This document shows, in pieces, positions 61,048 through 64,000 of a DNA stretch of 64,000 nucleotides (position 1 is the stretch's first letter; every line of letters begins with the position of its first letter). Position numbers and translations under genes: made by a program. The notes below the pieces were generated by a model, which was given only the letters and a program-made list of their open reading frames with translations, made no database searches and was not told where the DNA came from. Source of the DNA: Sanguibacter antarcticus (GTDB lineage Bacteria > Actinomycetota > Actinomycetes > Actinomycetales > Cellulomonadaceae); NCBI RefSeq assembly GCF_002564005.1, contig NZ_PDJG01000001.1:2604001-2668000 (forward strand). Direction: 5' to 3'.

Positions 61048-62190
61048 TCAGTCGTTCGTGGTCGTCTCGTTCGTGGTCGTCTCGCTCGCGCGCCGGTTCC
61101 CGACACGGTGCTCGGCGTCCGGGTCTGCGTCCACGCCCGACCTCTCGCGCAACGCACGCCCGCGCTCCACGTCCTCCTGGGCCTTCTCGGCCTTCTTCTC
61201 GCTCGCAGACGTGTCGCGCGGCGGCAGCTGGATCGTCTCCTCCGCGACGATGCCCGCCTGGAGCTCGCGCCCACGCTCGATCTCCGCGTCGAGCTCGGCG
61301 CCGAAGAGGAGCGCGAGGTTCGTGATCCACAGCCACAGGAGGAAGACAATCACGCCCGCGAGCGCGCCGTACGTCGCGTCATAGCTGGAGAACTTCGACA
61401 CGTAGAAGCCGAACCCGACCGAGGCGAGCGCCCACACGAGGATCGCGACGAACGCCCCGACGCTGAGCCAGCGGAACTTCGGCTGCCGCACGTTCGGGGT
61501 GCCGTAGTAGAGGATCGCGATGACGAGGACGACGAGCAGCAGGACGACGGGCCACTTCGCAATGTTCCATACGGTGAGCGTCTGGTCGCTCAGCCCGATG
61601 AACGCCCCGATGGCGCTCGCCACGGGCCCGGAGGCGACGAGCATGAGGCCGATGAGCGCGACGAGGACGAGGGTCACGAGCGTGATGAGCAGCATGATGG
61701 GGCGCAGCTTCCAGATCGGTCGCCCTTCGTCGATCTGGTAGATGCGGTTCATGGCGCGGCTGAACGCGTTGACGTACCCGGACGCGGACCAGAGCGCGAC
61801 GACGAGACCGGTGACGAACGCGAGCCCGGCAGCCGAGGAGCCGGTCACCTGCTCGACGACCGGTTCGATCGTCTTTGCCGCATTGGCCGGGACGAAGTCC
61901 TCAAGCACGTTCATGAGGTTGTCGACGATCTGCTCGCTGTTGCCGACGAGCCCGAGGATCGACACGAGGGCCAAGAGCGCAGGCGCGATCGCCAAGACCG
62001 CGTAGTAGGTCAGGGCAGCGGCGAGGTCAGTGCACTGGTCGGAGAGGAACTCGCGGAACGTCTTGCCAGCGATGAATCCCCACGAGTGCTTGGAGAGATC
62101 GGTCGGCGAACCTGGTTTGCGGTCGTCCTCAGGCTGGGGTGCGTCTGCCTTGAGGTGGGCTGCCGACACGGTGTTGTCGGTATAGCTCAT
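61048..62190 (-). CDS. YihY/BrkB-family inner membrane protein
   Basis: 380-aa membrane protein with six hydrophobic segments. WGFIAGKTFREFLSDQCTDL and AAALTYYAVLAIAPALLALV near residue 59, and GALAGVIVFLLWLWITNLAL near residue 280 are the YihY hallmarks. The C-terminal tail is long, charged and predicted cytoplasmic, ending in a tandem TTTNE repeat coded by a 15-bp duplication (61052-61081). ATG 62190 follows GGAGAG. The function of the family is uncertain; it is not the tRNA-processing RNase BN. Confidence 0.92.
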   Translation of the reverse strand: MSYTDNTVSAAHLKADAPQPEDDRKPGSPTDLSKHSWGFIAGKTFREFLSDQCTDLAAALTYYAVLAIAPALLALVSILGLVGNSEQIVDNLMNVLEDFVPANAAKTIEPVVEQVTGSSAAGLAFVTGLVVALWSASGYVNAFSRAMNRIYQIDEGRPIWKLRPIMLLITLVTLVLVALIGLMLVASGPVASAIGAFIGLSDQTLTVWNIAKWPVVLLLVVLVIAILYYGTPNVRQPKFRWLSVGAFVAILVWALASVGFGFYVSKFSSYDATYGALAGVIVFLLWLWITNLALLFGAELDAEIERGRELQAGIVAEETIQLPPRDTSASEKKAEKAQEDVERGRALRERSGVDADPDAEHRVGNRRASETTTNETTTND

Positions 62191-62253
62191 CGTGGTCTCT
62201 CCTTGCACGGGCACGGGGTGGCTCCCTATGGTCCGTCGGGTGAGACCGCACCG

Positions 62254-64000
62254 CTACCGGAACGCGACCTCACCGAGGTCTGTCGGCGCACCGGGGGCCG
62301 GCACGGCAGGCTGTGCGTCGACCCGGACGAGCAGGACCGCGATGTCGTCCGCGAGAGCATCACCGACGAGATCGCGCACGAGCACCGACGGCAGTTCCGC
62401 GAACGCCACTGTCCCAGACGACTCGAGGGTCGTGACGAGCCGTCGGAGACCGTCGAGGAACATCTCGTCGCGCCGCTCGACGAGGCCGTCCGTGTAGAGG
62501 ACGAGGACGTCCCCCGGCCCCAGGAGCACCTCGTGGTCGTGGCGCGTGATCGAGGGCTCCACGCCGAGCATGAGACCGTTGCGGCCCTGCAGGATCTCGA
62601 CCGTGCCGTCCGCGCGAGCGACGACGGGCGGCGGGTGGCCTGCGCTCGACCACCGCATCCGTAGCCCGTCTCCTTCGTGGCTGAGCCGCGCGACGATCGC
62701 CGTCCCGGTCGCGTCGAGCTTGATCCCACGGTTCGTCTTGTCGAGGATCGACAGGATGGCCGACGGCGGCTCGTTGTGCTCCCACGCGAACGCGCGCAGC
62801 ATCGACCGCAGCTGACCCATGACCGCTGCCGCAGCGACGTCGTGCCCGGTGACGTCGCCGATCATCACGGCGATAGAGCCGTCCGGCAGCTCGATCGCGT
62901 CGTACCAGTCACCGCCGACCTCTTCCGTGCGGGCCGCAGGCTCGTAGATCGACGCGAACGTCACACCCTGGATCGTCGGGAGCGGCGAGAGCATCGCCGC
63001 CTGCAGCGTCCTCGCCACGCCCTGGCGCGCCGCGAGCATCTGCGCACGGTCCAGCGCCTGCGCGGTGTACCCCGCGAGCGCCGTCTTGATCGCCCTCGAC
63101 TGCTCGTCGAAGACCCGTGGCATGTCCCAGACGAGCGTGAGCACCCCGAGGAGCTTTCCGCTCGAGATGAGCGGGAGCATGCCCCGCGCGCCGGTGACGT
63201 TGTGGGAGACGCTCGCCGTCATGGGGAACTTCCGCACCATCTCGGCGCTGTCGGTGAACATCATGGGCTTGCGGGTCAGGGCGACCAAGGACAGCGGACG
63301 GTCGTCGCCGATGTACGCCGTACGCCAGTTCTCGTCGATCTCGTCGTAGAAGCCGTCGAGCGACGTGTAGGTCAGGGACATGCCGTCCTCGTCGAGGAGG
63401 GCGAGGCCTGCGTAGCGGGCCCCGAGACCCGTGGTCGCGACGCGTCCTGCGGTCGTCGCCACGTCGTCGATCGTGATCGCGTCCGCGAACGCGTCGCTCA
63501 GCAGGAGAAGCAGGCGGCTCTGCCTGTTCGTCTGCGTCGTGAGGCGCTGGATCTCGCGAGAGCGCGCGTGCTCTCCTCGCAGCCGCAGCTCCGACGAGCA
63601 CACGTCGGCCAGGTCGGCGCAGAGCTCGAGGTCGGAATCAGACCAGTCCCGGGGACCGGCGTCGACGACGCACAGGGCACCGATCGGGACCGTTCCGATG
63701 CTCCGGAGCGGAAGAGCGACGAGGGCCCCGACCTCGGCGTCCGGACCAGAGAGAAGGTCACGCAGGGCGGGATCGTGCTGCAGGTCCCGACTCACGACCG
63801 GGGCGTCGCGCGCCACGACCAGGCTGGCGACCGACCCGCCCAGGTGCACCGCACCGTCGAGGGTCAGCGACACGACCGCTGCCGTCGCGCCGAGCTGTGC
63901 CCGCGCCAGGCGCGCATAGCGCTCCCGTGTCTCCTCGTCGAGGAGCTGCGCCCCGCTGGCGCTCGCGCCAGGACGCGGCGAGGATGGGGAGGTAGACGGC
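62254..64000 (-). CDS. GAF-domain PP2C (SpoIIE-type) phosphatase, N-terminus outside window
   Basis: 582 residues are seen and the frame is open at base 64000. Two GAF-like sensor domains (for example ALVALPLRSIGTVPIGALCV and MLPLISSGKLLGVLTLVWDM) precede the SpoIIE-type phosphatase core. In the core, the metal-binding motifs are EEVGGDWYDAIELPDGSIAV and IGDVTGHDVAAAAVMGQLRS, then SAGHPPPVV, GVLYTDG-like VLVLYTDGLVERRDE and ADDIAVLLV. Such proteins dephosphorylate anti-sigma-factor antagonists in actinobacterial stress signalling. No start codon is visible near the edge, so residue numbers are relative. A GTG at 63873 is internal to the first GAF domain and is not the start. Confidence 0.9.
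   Translation of the reverse strand, partial: PSTSPSSPRPGASASGAQLLDEETRERYARLARAQLGATAAVVSLTLDGAVHLGGSVASLVVARDAPVVSRDLQHDPALRDLLSGPDAEVGALVALPLRSIGTVPIGALCVVDAGPRDWSDSDLELCADLADVCSSELRLRGEHARSREIQRLTTQTNRQSRLLLLLSDAFADAITIDDVATTAGRVATTGLGARYAGLALLDEDGMSLTYTSLDGFYDEIDENWRTAYIGDDRPLSLVALTRKPMMFTDSAEMVRKFPMTASVSHNVTGARGMLPLISSGKLLGVLTLVWDMPRVFDEQSRAIKTALAGYTAQALDRAQMLAARQGVARTLQAAMLSPLPTIQGVTFASIYEPAARTEEVGGDWYDAIELPDGSIAVMIGDVTGHDVAAAAVMGQLRSMLRAFAWEHNEPPSAILSILDKTNRGIKLDATGTAIVARLSHEGDGLRMRWSSAGHPPPVVARADGTVEILQGRNGLMLGVEPSITRHDHEVLLGPGDVLVLYTDGLVERRDEMFLDGLRRLVTTLESSGTVAFAELPSVLVRDLVGDALADDIAVLLVRVDAQPAVPAPGAPTDLGEVAFR

Noticed and set aside
61052..61081. Perfect 15-bp tandem repeat
   Set aside because: It only codes a doubled TTTNE motif at the disordered C-terminus of the YihY-type protein.
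1..64000. Prophage, CRISPR array or rRNA operon
   Set aside because: No phage structural genes, no regularly spaced repeats with spacers and no rRNA-like sequence were found.

Overview
The window is a 64 kb piece of a chromosome from a high-GC Gram-positive bacterium. The codon bias (third positions almost all G/C), the lipoprotein and sugar ABC style, the WYL, QsdR and Lrp regulators, the SpoIIE-type phosphatase and strong terminators without U-tracts point to an actinobacterium. I infer a Micrococcales lineage such as Cellulomonadaceae or Sanguibacter, but no marker gene proves it. No rRNA, tRNA or CRISPR array was found. Both ends cut a gene: an RND exporter at base 1 and a GAF/PP2C phosphatase at base 64000.

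Layout. 1-9 kb: RND exporter with divergent marR around a 38-bp palindrome, small ORFs including a tandem pair of 30-aa peptide genes with a duplicated leader, a membrane-anchored protein of unknown role, a YitT-type membrane protein divergent from an Lrp/AsnC regulator, and a UvrA-like ATPase. 9-11.5 kb: two defence-type loci, an EVE-like/zinc-ribbon/HNH nuclease and a two-gene module of a DNA-binding protein plus nucleotidyltransferase with its own palindromic promoter. 11.5-18.2 kb: a sugar locus (lipoprotein, two permeases, class II aldolase, ADP-dependent-type sugar kinase carrying a frameshift) divergent from a DeoR repressor. 18.2-21.7 kb: oleate hydratase with a TetR regulator, then a secreted transglycosylase-like protein.

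21.8-38.6 kb is an accessory island. It starts with decayed mobile mystery A and B genes behind a periodic operator array, a gene fragment and an IS481-family element. It continues with four overlapping minus-strand genes (GHKL-ATPase/SF2 helicase fusion, UvrD-like helicase, DrmA, DrmB). A decayed vsr and a C5-cytosine methyltransferase close the island; the methyltransferase overlaps a short ORF. This is a DISARM-like anti-phage locus with a class 2 type methylase. It has no recognisable PLD nuclease (DrmC) and carries two extra large ATPases, and it is the strongest candidate here for an undescribed system variant.

38.6-64 kb is mostly ordinary: flavin-dependent oxidoreductase, two ABC exporters (one with TetR), aldo/keto reductase, acetyltransferase, a RecB-like nuclease/helicase, two near-identical cold-shock genes with equal 139-nt leaders flanking a fatty acid desaturase and an esterase, an SDR, an M15 peptidase, acyl-CoA dehydrogenase with QsdR-type regulator, VOC protein, WYL regulator, YihY membrane protein and the phosphatase.

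How the genes work together. In the sugar locus, uptake, phosphorylation and aldol cleavage form one route under DeoR, with hairpins at both internal junctions probably tuning protein ratios. In the island, methylation of host DNA by the C5 enzyme would mark self, while the DrmA/DrmB complex and the extra helicases act on unmodified DNA. The cold-shock and desaturase genes form a natural low-temperature set.
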